From: Cyanobacteria bacterium HKST-UBA02
GTDB lineage: Bacteria > Cyanobacteriota > Vampirovibrionia > Obscuribacterales > Obscuribacteraceae
Direction: 5' to 3'
DNA: 34,862 bases
Assembly (NCBI GenBank): GCA_020431945.1
Contig: JAGQHH010000067.1
Location: forward strand, 1 to 34,862
Positions 17,803 through 24,910 of this stretch are shown here, one piece after another; the first letter of the stretch is position 1, and the number at the start of each line of letters is the position of its first letter. The notes under the pieces were generated by a model, which was not told the DNA's origin, did no database searches, and saw nothing but the letters and a program-made list of their open reading frames with translations. Both the position numbers and the translations under genes were made by a program.

Positions 17803-17809
17803 AGGAGGT
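17803..17809 (+). promoter_or_regulatory. Ribosome binding site that sets the start of protein C
   Basis: AGGAGGT is a near-perfect Shine-Dalgarno, placed eight bases before an in-frame TTG at 17818. The earlier in-frame GTG at 17800 would put the site inside the coding region, so TTG 17818 is the better start. Confidence 0.7.
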
Positions 17810-17817
17810 GCAACCTT

Positions 17818-19035
17818 TTGCGAAGTCAACTCAAAAAACTAGCTCCGGGTCTGTTCGCCATGGTCTCCCTGTTCCCCTGTTTTCCGGCGGCAGCCCAGGA
17901 TTATGCCTCCGGCGTGAGCCTTTTTCGGAAGCAGAACTATCAGAAGGCGGCTCTCGAATTCGTCCGGGTGATGCGCAAAGATCCCAACAACAGCAATGCC
18001 ATGTACTATGCTGCAGCCTCCTACCAGCGCCTGGGGAACACCGGTCAGGCGGAGCGCTACTACAAAGAGCTCATCCAGAAATTCCCCAGCTCTGCTGGCG
18101 CGGCCTACGCCCGCAAAGCTCTGGCTTCCATGCATGGAGGCGGAGCTCAATCTTCCGGCGGCGGGGGCAGCCAGCAGGTCCAGCAAGCCCTGCAACAATT
18201 GCAGCAGTATGGGCAGACCCGCTCGGCACAACCCAGCAGCAGGCATAGAATGGCTCCGGGAGACTACATTCCCGACCATGAAAAAGTCTATTTCGAGCTC
18301 GACGAGAAAAAGCATCCCCGGGTCAAATGCCTGGTGAACGGACGTCCGGTCAGTATGCTCTTCGACACCGGCGCCGAGATGTGCGCCGTCGACCAGGATA
18401 CGGCCCGCTCGGTCGGTCTCAATATTCCAAAAGACGCGCCCACCACCCAGATAACCGGCTCGGTGGGAGTCGAGAACGCCAGGGTGGTCAATACCCAGAT
18501 CGAGCTCGGCAAGATCAAGAGAACGGTACCGCTAATGGTGCTTGAAAAGTCGAAGCACCAGGTGCTGGGGATGTCCTTCTACGGCGACCTTCAGTACCGG
18601 ATCGACAATTCTCTGCACGCCATCAGCTTCGCCAAAGACGCCTCCAGCATGGGCGACTACAATACCGAAGACATTCCGTTCACCAAGCGCGGCAAGGATA
18701 TTATCGTCGAGGTGAAAGTGAACGGCAAAGCCTTCCCGATGTGCTTCGACACCGGAGCCCAGGGTACTATTTTTCCCGGCGCCGCACTTGCCGGCGGAGG
18801 CAGCGGCTGGGAGCTGGTCGGTCAGAACACCGCCTCCGGGATCGGCGGGCAGGGTGGTGTCAAGGGCGTGTACAGGGTCAATACCCTGGAGCTCGGCAGG
18901 ATCAGGAAGAACAATATGGAGGTGGTGGTGGATCCCAATTTCACGCACCCCTATGGTCTTCTCGGTCAGGACTTCTACGGGGACAAGACCTATACGATAG
19001 ACCAGACAAACAATCGCATTCGAATGCGCAGGTAG
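17818..19035 (+). CDS. Secreted TPR plus double retropepsin-like protein C
   Basis: Third tandem paralogue, 405 residues from TTG 17818. A signal peptide (KKLAPGLFAMVSLFPCFPAAAQ) is followed by a TPR pair (YASGVSLFRKQNYQKAALEF, NAMYYAAASYQRLGN) and a linker rich in Gln/Gly/Ser (about 100-145). Lobe 1 has MLFDTGAEMCAVD (Asp183) and QVLGMSFYGDL, lobe 2 has CFDTGAQGTIFPG (Asp311) and GLLGQDFYGDK. It is more diverged from A and B than these are from each other. The two active-site Asp residues lie 128 residues apart, a spacing that would allow one chain to form both halves of a retropepsin dimer. The gene ends 33 bases from the convergent AbiEii gene. Substrate and proteolytic activity unknown. 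Confidence 0.8.
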   Translation: MRSQLKKLAPGLFAMVSLFPCFPAAAQDYASGVSLFRKQNYQKAALEFVRVMRKDPNNSNAMYYAAASYQRLGNTGQAERYYKELIQKFPSSAGAAYARKALASMHGGGAQSSGGGGSQQVQQALQQLQQYGQTRSAQPSSRHRMAPGDYIPDHEKVYFELDEKKHPRVKCLVNGRPVSMLFDTGAEMCAVDQDTARSVGLNIPKDAPTTQITGSVGVENARVVNTQIELGKIKRTVPLMVLEKSKHQVLGMSFYGDLQYRIDNSLHAISFAKDASSMGDYNTEDIPFTKRGKDIIVEVKVNGKAFPMCFDTGAQGTIFPGAALAGGGSGWELVGQNTASGIGGQGGVKGVYRVNTLELGRIRKNNMEVVVDPNFTHPYGLLGQDFYGDKTYTIDQTNNRIRMRR

Positions 19036-19068
19036 TATCGCCGATGATTTTGCTGGCGGTAGACGAAG

Positions 19069-19938
19069 CTAAAGCACCGACAGATTAGCCAACAAAGAAA
19101 GGAAGAAATCGTTCGACCAGATCTCCAAGGAGCCCTGGTCCCTTATAAACGGGCGAACGTCTCTCCTTGCCGACTCGACATCGAGACCACCGAAGCGGGC
19201 TTCGAGCAGCTTCAAAAGGTCGTCTCGAGTCATCGATCTTTCTTCGGTCCAGCCCCCGGTCTGTCGAAGTCTCTGCTCCAGATGCGCCAGGCGGACCGGA
19301 GTCGCCCTGCCGACATACCAGACAAAATCATAGAAATCTCTACCTTTGACTCTCCCGCTTTTCCAGGATCCCTGGAGAACAGCATGGATCTTTCCGGCAA
19401 ATAGATCAGGCAATCTATAGGATCTCACCGAAAAAGCTATCGGTTGAAGAAGCGTCTTCGCTTCCGTCTCGAATCCAGATGGCGGCTCCGTATCGACCTC
19501 GATCTTGATTTTGAGCAAGTCCTTGCGACCGATTCGATCTGAAATCTCGTCAGGCACCGCAATCCTGATCAGGTGCTCTTTCGTACCGGCCTTGATAAAG
19601 GCAGACTCGATTGCAGTGTCGACTGCTCCTTTGCTCTGGACCACCTCCACATTGAGATCCATACTATTGAGCTCGACTTCGATAGCACGAAGGTATGAGC
19701 TCAGTTCGAAATCAGGATCAGGTGACAAAAGCGAGAAATCTATGTCCTCAGAGAAACGATCCATCCCATAGAGAATCCGCAGTGCCGTGCCTCCATAGAA
19801 TGCCGCATGCTCAAAGAACTTCGACCGCCACAGGCCGAGCAGAGCAATCTCCTGAATAATCTCCTTCAGTGCATTTTCATAGTCCAGACGCGAAACGCAC
19901 CTGTACTTATCGAGCATGGACTCGATTGCCGAATTCAA
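19069..19938 (-). CDS. abiEii: AbiEii-type nucleotidyltransferase toxin
   Basis: Predicted toxin of a type IV toxin-antitoxin / abortive-infection pair. AbiEii proteins are nucleotidyltransferases (DNA polymerase beta fold, DUF1814) that block growth, some by modifying tRNA. The 289-residue sequence shows motif I YGGTALR (G49-G50-T51), RFSEDIDF (Asp65, Asp67), the third acidic strand IEVDTEPP, and later AGKIHAVLQ and KGRDFYDFVWY, all characteristic. All three catalytic-type acidic positions are kept, so it should be active. Its start overlaps the end of the antitoxin gene by four bases (ATGA-type), as is usual in abiE operons. Confidence 0.92.
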   Translation of the reverse strand: MNSAIESMLDKYRCVSRLDYENALKEIIQEIALLGLWRSKFFEHAAFYGGTALRILYGMDRFSEDIDFSLLSPDPDFELSSYLRAIEVELNSMDLNVEVVQSKGAVDTAIESAFIKAGTKEHLIRIAVPDEISDRIGRKDLLKIKIEVDTEPPSGFETEAKTLLQPIAFSVRSYRLPDLFAGKIHAVLQGSWKSGRVKGRDFYDFVWYVGRATPVRLAHLEQRLRQTGGWTEERSMTRDDLLKLLEARFGGLDVESARRDVRPFIRDQGSLEIWSNDFFLSLLANLSVL

Positions 19939-20600
19939 AGGACCTCCATTATTCTGACTATATTCTTGCTCTTGTAATGGCTATTCAACTTGAGTAGCTT
20001 TCTAACCTCGAATCGGTAAAGGTCTTCCTCGTTGATGCGTAGATCAAGAAGAATAAAGTCTCTAGCAGCACCTTTTCCATTCAAGGTTGGTACATCGTTC
20101 AAGACGACATAATCGCAAAGCGCCTTCTCCGGAGAGGCTATGAGTACCGGGTGGAGAGGGTCTATCCATACCTGCTCGATGCCGTGCGGGTATTTGCCAG
20201 CACTGAGATATCGATAAGTGAACCGGCCGACCGGCGTGCTGAAATCCTTATCTCTCTTCGGCGTGACACTGGTGACTATCTCAACACTCTCTGGAATCAG
20301 GCCATGAAAGGCCAGGGCATACTCGAGTGAGATGCACGAAGGTCCGTAGATGAGATTTGCCAGACTCTCCTTGCAGACAGGAAACTGCCTGACGTCCGGA
20401 CCAAAAACATACAAACCCTTTTTGACTCGTAGAATCGTGCCCGACTTCAAGAGATGGTTTATCTTCTGATCGACAGCTTGATAGGGCGACAATACAGAAG
20501 CGAGCAAGGGATGGTCGAATTCCTCCCTGGCAATCGCTTTGCGTAATTGAAGAAGATTCAGCTTTGCCAATTCAATCCATCCAACCAGTATCTTAGACAT
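19935..20600 (-). CDS. abiEi: AbiEi-type antitoxin / transcriptional autoregulator
   Basis: Antitoxin partner of the AbiEii toxin, 221 residues. The N-terminal ~80 residues form a winged-helix-like domain (YQAVDQKINHLLKSGTILRVKKGLYVFG), and the middle carries the AbiEi hallmark NLIYGPSCISLEYALAFHGLIPE with SPEKALCDYV, as in AbiEi_4/DUF6088-type proteins. Known AbiEi proteins repress their own promoter by binding inverted repeats and neutralise the toxin without a stable complex. The annotated ATG at 20600 lies directly after a candidate -10 (TAGAAT), so if that promoter is used, translation must begin later, the next in-frame start being TTG at 20570 (11th codon). The small acidic-protein gene ends 46 bases upstream. 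Confidence 0.85.
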   Translation of the reverse strand: MSKILVGWIELAKLNLLQLRKAIAREEFDHPLLASVLSPYQAVDQKINHLLKSGTILRVKKGLYVFGPDVRQFPVCKESLANLIYGPSCISLEYALAFHGLIPESVEIVTSVTPKRDKDFSTPVGRFTYRYLSAGKYPHGIEQVWIDPLHPVLIASPEKALCDYVVLNDVPTLNGKGAARDFILLDLRINEEDLYRFEVRKLLKLNSHYKSKNIVRIMEVL

Positions 20601-20629
20601 ATTCTAAGTTACTGGCCAGTTTTTAGCAA
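20592..20629 (-). promoter_or_regulatory. abiE promoter with two palindromic operator candidates
   Basis: On the minus strand TTGCTA (20629-20624) and TAGAAT (20606-20601) are separated by exactly 17 bases, a good sigma-70-type promoter. The spacer contains a perfect 10-base palindrome ACTGGCCAGT (20611-20620), and a 6-5-6 perfect inverted repeat CTTAGA-N5-TCTAAG (20592-20608) covers the -10 and the ATG at 20600. This is how an autorepressed toxin-antitoxin promoter would look. Binding by AbiEi is inferred from the family. Confidence 0.55.
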
Positions 20630-20646
20630 TATTTCTCCAATATCTT

Positions 20647-20916
20647 TTAAATCAGCTTACCTTCGGTCGGATCGGCAGAGGAGAGATCGGCCCCGGGCCG
20701 AGGAGGCAGATCTACCCATTTGCCGTCGACCAGACGGCGATCGATCGATTTCCAATCACCAGCCTCGAGAAGTTCGAATCGCGCCTTGTACTCGGCATAC
20801 TCAGGATCACCGGGTTTCAAAACGAAACCTCCATGGCCGATAGTTTCGTCGTCACCGGTAACGACCAGGACCTCGATCTCGCCATTATCCAGAAGGGTAG
20901 CTGTTTCTGTTTGCAT
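20647..20916 (-). CDS. Small acidic protein coupled to the metallopeptidase gene (candidate immunity/partner)
   Basis: Protein of 89 residues, unrecognised. It is soluble, without signal peptide, and acidic: an N-terminal beta-like stretch (TATLLDNGEIEVLVVTGD), a middle KPGDPEYAEYKARFELL helix, and a proline-rich end. The start at ATG 20916 is preferred because the arrangement TGA-T-ATG places it one base after the stop of the metallopeptidase gene, with GGAGAAG at normal distance; ATGs at 20934 and further upstream lie inside that gene. Tight coupling downstream of a toxin-like gene, small size and acidity fit an immunity protein or inhibitor, but no sequence family supports this. Confidence 0.65.
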   Translation of the reverse strand: MQTETATLLDNGEIEVLVVTGDDETIGHGGFVLKPGDPEYAEYKARFELLEAGDWKSIDRRLVDGKWVDLPPRPGADLSSADPTEGKLI

Positions 20917-20917
20917 A

Positions 20918-22822
20918 TCAACTTCTCCAGCCATACTCTTTCTCCATGAAGTCGCTCGATGTGTTTTTGAACAGGTCACGAATGTGTTGGGCGAAATTCG
21001 AAGCCGGATCGAATCCTTTCACCTGGGCATAAGTCTCGGCAAACACCTCATCACGCACCTTCGCCATATCGATATCCGGATTACCATTCTTGTTCAGCCA
21101 GATTTTCCCATCCGGTGTTTTCTTCCAGTAGTTTTGATTGTTGAATAACTGCTCGATAGTGCTGCCCCGTCCCTGGACGGCGGCCCGCCAATCTCTGGCG
21201 AAGGCATCGACAAAGAGCCTTGAATCCGAGATAGCTCCATCGGTATCGAGCATTACATTCATCGCATGACCGAGCTCGTGACAGACAGTGCCCGGCAGCT
21301 CTTCATTCCTTATCCAAGACCCGCCCTGCTTCACGAATTCCGAGATATTGATCTCGGGACCGTTCTCGCCATGACGCCTGAACGTACCGAGAGTGCGTTC
21401 ATATCTCGGCCCGCTCTTGGTCGAGATCGAGTTCCAGCCTTCGGGCCAGAGCCTGTCGGCAATCGCCTGCTCTGCTGGCGACATTCTGGCTCGCGCCATG
21501 CCGGCTGCTTCCGAGACACGGATCTGGAAATCCGGAGCCATCTCGGGGAGATTGCTCCATCGCCTGATCTCACCGGGGATACCACTATTGTCGATGATAT
21601 CGCTGGTGCTGACTTCCGGGTCCAGGCAGCCGGCTTTCGCCTCCTTTTCGGATCTGGCGAGCCTGGAACGTGCCTTTTTCATACCGGGAAGACGCTCTGC
21701 CACTTTATCGATCGCTTCCGTGACAGCCTTGAGAGCCTTCGGAGATTTCGCCCCGATAGCAGCACCGGCCTCGGAAGCAACGGTATCGAGAATTTCGGTG
21801 AACGTCCCTGCCTTGCTGATTATCTTGGCGCTGCCTGCACCGATGGCGGCGTCGGCCAGCAGCTCGGTTGCCAGCTTCGACTTGATGCGCTCCTGCTCGC
21901 GAGGCGGAAGATCTCTCCACTCCTGATCGAGGTGCTGACCGATAGCCACGATGTCTCGAAACGGCTTTGCATAATCGCCGGTGTAACCGATATTGAAAAG
22001 ATACTGGTCGGCAGCATGGAACAAGCGAACACCGCCAACGATAGTTTTTCCCAGGGATTCGCCGAATTCAGCACCGGCCTTGCCGGCGGCCTCCTTATCG
22101 CCTTTGATTACCGCTGCTGCAAAATCGGTCACCTTGGCTAGATTGACCACTACCTCTCCGACGCCCTGTACGGTGCCGATAGCGCTCCCCCAGAAACGCT
22201 CTTTCTGCTCCCAGAGATAGTGATCTGTACCGGCTTTAAGACTCTTTCCGAGGATCTCCATCTGTTGATCGAGGGGCAACCGGGCGAGCCGTTTCCCAGC
22301 TTCCAGCCAGGGCGGAGCCTGGTCCTCCGTGCTTATGGAATTCTCTACTGCGTTTATCTTGAGCAGGACGGAGCCATCATCATGCCTCTCAACCTCATTT
22401 TGCGGCTCCTCCGGGACCATGCCCTTTTTCTTCATCCAGGCAAGAGTCGTGTCCGCGAGCCGCTTCTCGAGTTCTTCATTGGTCCTGGAAGGCTCGATTG
22501 AATTGAGTCCCTCCGCATAGGAATGGCTCACATTATCAGGAACCAGAGGAACCATTCCGGCCCCGGTGTGAACCACTCCCTTCTCCTGGTCCACCAGACC
22601 CAGAACGTCTCGCTTATCGGAGTCGCCGGTGCTTCTCTCTTTAGGCAAGATTATCTCTGTTATCGACTGATCGACCTGGTGATATCCCTGGCTCTTCTCG
22701 TGGATTCTTTGATTCCCTTCGCCCTCGGCTCCACCAGAAATCACGCCGTCCCGGGCAGCAGGCTTGCCGGCATCAAGTTTTTCCTCTTTCTTTTCGGGCT
22801 TTTCCCGGGGCTTGTCGGACAT
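20918..22822 (-). CDS. Large toxin-like protein with C-terminal HELGH zinc metallopeptidase domain
   Basis: Protein of 634 residues. The first ~100 are charged and disordered (KPREKPEKKEEKLD). A middle region (~195-400) is helical and small-residue rich (AGKAGAEFGESLGKTIVGGV, ATELLADAAIGAGSAKIISKAG), the style of pre-toxin regions in polymorphic toxins. The C-terminal ~200 residues hold the zincin motif HELGH at 515-519 and a downstream DEVFAETYAQV (Glu592/Glu596) resembling the third ligand helix of the anthrax lethal-factor-like peptidases (EFFAEAF). No signal peptide is visible, so export would need a dedicated system. It starts three bases after the glycosyltransferase stop and is coupled to the small acidic gene. 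Metallopeptidase: likely. Toxin role: inferred. Confidence 0.75.
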   Translation of the reverse strand: MSDKPREKPEKKEEKLDAGKPAARDGVISGGAEGEGNQRIHEKSQGYHQVDQSITEIILPKERSTGDSDKRDVLGLVDQEKGVVHTGAGMVPLVPDNVSHSYAEGLNSIEPSRTNEELEKRLADTTLAWMKKKGMVPEEPQNEVERHDDGSVLLKINAVENSISTEDQAPPWLEAGKRLARLPLDQQMEILGKSLKAGTDHYLWEQKERFWGSAIGTVQGVGEVVVNLAKVTDFAAAVIKGDKEAAGKAGAEFGESLGKTIVGGVRLFHAADQYLFNIGYTGDYAKPFRDIVAIGQHLDQEWRDLPPREQERIKSKLATELLADAAIGAGSAKIISKAGTFTEILDTVASEAGAAIGAKSPKALKAVTEAIDKVAERLPGMKKARSRLARSEKEAKAGCLDPEVSTSDIIDNSGIPGEIRRWSNLPEMAPDFQIRVSEAAGMARARMSPAEQAIADRLWPEGWNSISTKSGPRYERTLGTFRRHGENGPEINISEFVKQGGSWIRNEELPGTVCHELGHAMNVMLDTDGAISDSRLFVDAFARDWRAAVQGRGSTIEQLFNNQNYWKKTPDGKIWLNKNGNPDIDMAKVRDEVFAETYAQVKGFDPASNFAQHIRDLFKNTSSDFMEKEYGWRS

Positions 22823-22825
22823 ATT

Positions 22826-23605
22826 CTAATGTGCCCCCTTCTGACCGTAACTCTTCTCTTCGCGGAGATACCTGATCTTCTTGCGGACATAGCCGCTGTA
22901 GATGCTAGTCAATTTCAAACCCAGTGAACCATCCAGGATACCACCCCGGAGAATATACCTGGACCAGAAGGTCCAGACGGGATGCACCAGTTCGTTGAGG
23001 TGGCTGCAGTGCCATCCAAACTTGCTGTTCCGGGCGAACTCCCGGGCCGAGAGCCGGGCATACTTCTCCATGGCTCTGGCGAAACCGTCGACATCGCTGT
23101 ACGCATAATGGAGCATGGGGCTCTTCAACGTACGCACCGGACCGTCCATCTTGATCGCCTCATGCACCAGACGGTCGTTGAAGCTGCCCGATCCCTTTTT
23201 TAAAAGGCGAAGCTGCGCGTCGGGATAGAAGCCCCCGTGCCGCACCGGGCTGTCACCGATATAAAGAACCCGGGGTATCTTATAGCCATCGCATTCGGAA
23301 GCCTTGCCCGAGTCGAGAAGAGCCCTGATCTCGGACACCAGCTCCTTGGTCACGATCTCGTCCGCATCCAGGCTCAGGAGCCAGTCTCCCCGGGCCAACC
23401 CGAGAGCGAAGTTCTTCTGAGCAGCATAGCCCAGCCACTCTTGATGGTGGCACTGCGCCCCGAATGATTCCGCGATCTCTACAGTCCTGTCACTGGAGCC
23501 CGAATCCACAAGCACGATCTCATCGGCGAGCTCGCGCACGGCCTCGAGGACCCTGCCAATGGTCCTCTCTTCATCCTGGGCGACTATAACTACCGATAGA
23601 GACAT
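22826..23605 (-). CDS. Family 2 glycosyltransferase (WaaE/KdtX-like)
   Basis: Sugar transferase of 259 residues at the cytoplasmic face of the membrane. GT2 (GT-A fold) motifs: LSVVIVAQDEERTIGRVLEAV at the N-terminus, IVLVDSGSSDRTVEIA (nucleotide-binding Asp), AAQKNFALGLARGDWLLSLDADE with the DxD metal motif, and VHEAIKMDGPVRTLKSPMLHYAY, the pattern of the WaaE/LPS core beta-glucosyltransferase-like subgroup. ATG at 23605 shares its A with the TAA stop of the retropepsin-like gene (TAATG), implying coupling; no independent Shine-Dalgarno is visible and an alternative GTG/ATG start further upstream lies inside that gene. The acceptor could be lipopolysaccharide, another glycan, or a neighbouring product; unknown. 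Confidence 0.88.
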   Translation of the reverse strand: MSLSVVIVAQDEERTIGRVLEAVRELADEIVLVDSGSSDRTVEIAESFGAQCHHQEWLGYAAQKNFALGLARGDWLLSLDADEIVTKELVSEIRALLDSGKASECDGYKIPRVLYIGDSPVRHGGFYPDAQLRLLKKGSGSFNDRLVHEAIKMDGPVRTLKSPMLHYAYSDVDGFARAMEKYARLSAREFARNSKFGWHCSHLNELVHPVWTFWSRYILRGGILDGSLGLKLTSIYSGYVRKKIRYLREEKSYGQKGAH

Positions 23606-24882
23606 TAGCGTCGAAATCGTATGACCTGGTTGACATTGTCCACAGCGTAACGCCAATCCGCGAAGAACTCCTGACCCAGAAGCGGATGAGGCATCTGGGC
23701 ATTTTCCACCACGCTCACCATATGGTTTCTCTTTTCTATCGGTCCCATTTTCACAGACCTTACCGGGAATACCCAGGCCGGAGACGGGCCAGCAACTCCC
23801 TGCACGACGGTCTGCTGAGCATCCTCGGGAATGGCAAGACGCAACTGCGATGCGTGCTCTCGAGTCAGGGCGATAGCAAAAGCTCCTGTATCGAAATACA
23901 TATCGATATCCCGATCATTCACCTTTACCTTTACGACCATCTCCTTTCCCTCTCTCCGGAAAGGCACATCATATGCCGATTTTTGCAAACCGGCATAGGC
24001 CGATCGACCGGCCGACTCATTTACGTCATTCCGAACAAAATGAATGGACTTCGAATGCGCATCGATTGTGTAATGGAAATCCTTGAAGAAACTTTCGCCC
24101 AACAGCGGCTCGCCGTCCATATGAGGCTGGACCGATATCTCGAAGTTACGCCGTTCAATCTGGCCAACCTTAAGCGTGACGGGAAAATTGTAGGTCGTTT
24201 GAGTCCCTCCAGCTCCTACACCATGGGAAGCGCCAACCCTGGCGTCAGACGGAATTCTGACTCCAAGTTGGTCCATGTGGTTCTTGCCAAAAGCGCACAT
24301 CTCCGCTCCGGTATCGAAGAGCATCTTTATCGAGCGACCATTTACCGAGGCAGTGACGATTTGATGGTTTGCCATGGGCTCGTAGTAAACCCGGCACTCC
24401 GATGGCAGGGAATTGACATCGTGTGGATTCGAATGAGTGTTGACTATCCCCACCTGCTGGCTCGATGTTGCTCTGGGCGCCCGGGTAGTGTGACTCGAAG
24501 ACGGTCCTGGCGAATTTCCCGGCGACCTGGTAGCCGCGTCCACCACCGATTGAAGATAAGCAGGATCGATCTTGCCCAGAGCCTTCGCGGCAAGCTGAGC
24601 CGACTCGGAGCTCGGGCTGAGCTGAATCGCGAAGCCGTACAATTTCTTGGCGGAAGCCTTGTCACCGCCCTGGTCATAACAGGCGCCCAGGAAATAATAG
24701 AGCCCGGACTCTTTGGGGCTGCGCTTTAAAGCACGGTTGAAAGCCTTGATCGCCTGACCGTATTTCTGTTGCTTGAAGAGCTTCACCCCGAGCTCGGTAT
24801 CCGGATCGGCAGACCACGCAGGCAGGCAAGCGAACAGAAACAGGATCACTGAAGATACGAGGATGCCGCTCTTTCTATACAT
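23605..24882 (-). CDS. Secreted TPR plus double retropepsin-like protein D
   Basis: Fourth member of the family, 425 residues, on the opposite strand and more diverged. A signal peptide (SGILVSSVILFLFACLPAWSAD) is followed by a TPR pair (TELGVKLFKQQKYGQAIKAF, SGLYYFLGACYDQGGDK), a Ser/Thr/Pro linker, lobe 1 with MLFDTGAEMCAFG (Asp190) and PLLGESFFKDF, and lobe 2 with YFDTGAFAIALT (Asp331) and PLLGQEFFADW. Lobe 2 differs from A-C, where DTGAQGT is constant. A strong Shine-Dalgarno GAGGAGG precedes the ATG. It starts 28 bases after the acyl-CoA dehydrogenase stop and its own stop overlaps the glycosyltransferase start by one base. Proteolysis not shown. Confidence 0.8.
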   Translation of the reverse strand: MYRKSGILVSSVILFLFACLPAWSADPDTELGVKLFKQQKYGQAIKAFNRALKRSPKESGLYYFLGACYDQGGDKASAKKLYGFAIQLSPSSESAQLAAKALGKIDPAYLQSVVDAATRSPGNSPGPSSSHTTRAPRATSSQQVGIVNTHSNPHDVNSLPSECRVYYEPMANHQIVTASVNGRSIKMLFDTGAEMCAFGKNHMDQLGVRIPSDARVGASHGVGAGGTQTTYNFPVTLKVGQIERRNFEISVQPHMDGEPLLGESFFKDFHYTIDAHSKSIHFVRNDVNESAGRSAYAGLQKSAYDVPFRREGKEMVVKVKVNDRDIDMYFDTGAFAIALTREHASQLRLAIPEDAQQTVVQGVAGPSPAWVFPVRSVKMGPIEKRNHMVSVVENAQMPHPLLGQEFFADWRYAVDNVNQVIRFRR

Positions 24883-24910
24883 AGAACAAACCTCCTCTAA
24901 TTAGTATGCC

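Noticed and set aside
21266..22141. 291-codon open frame on the plus strand
   Set aside because: Antisense to the metallopeptidase gene, in which HELGH and the third-ligand helix are conserved.
23686..24729. 347-codon open frame on the plus strand
   Set aside because: Shadow of the retropepsin-like protein D on the other strand, which has signal peptide, TPR and two DTGA lobes.
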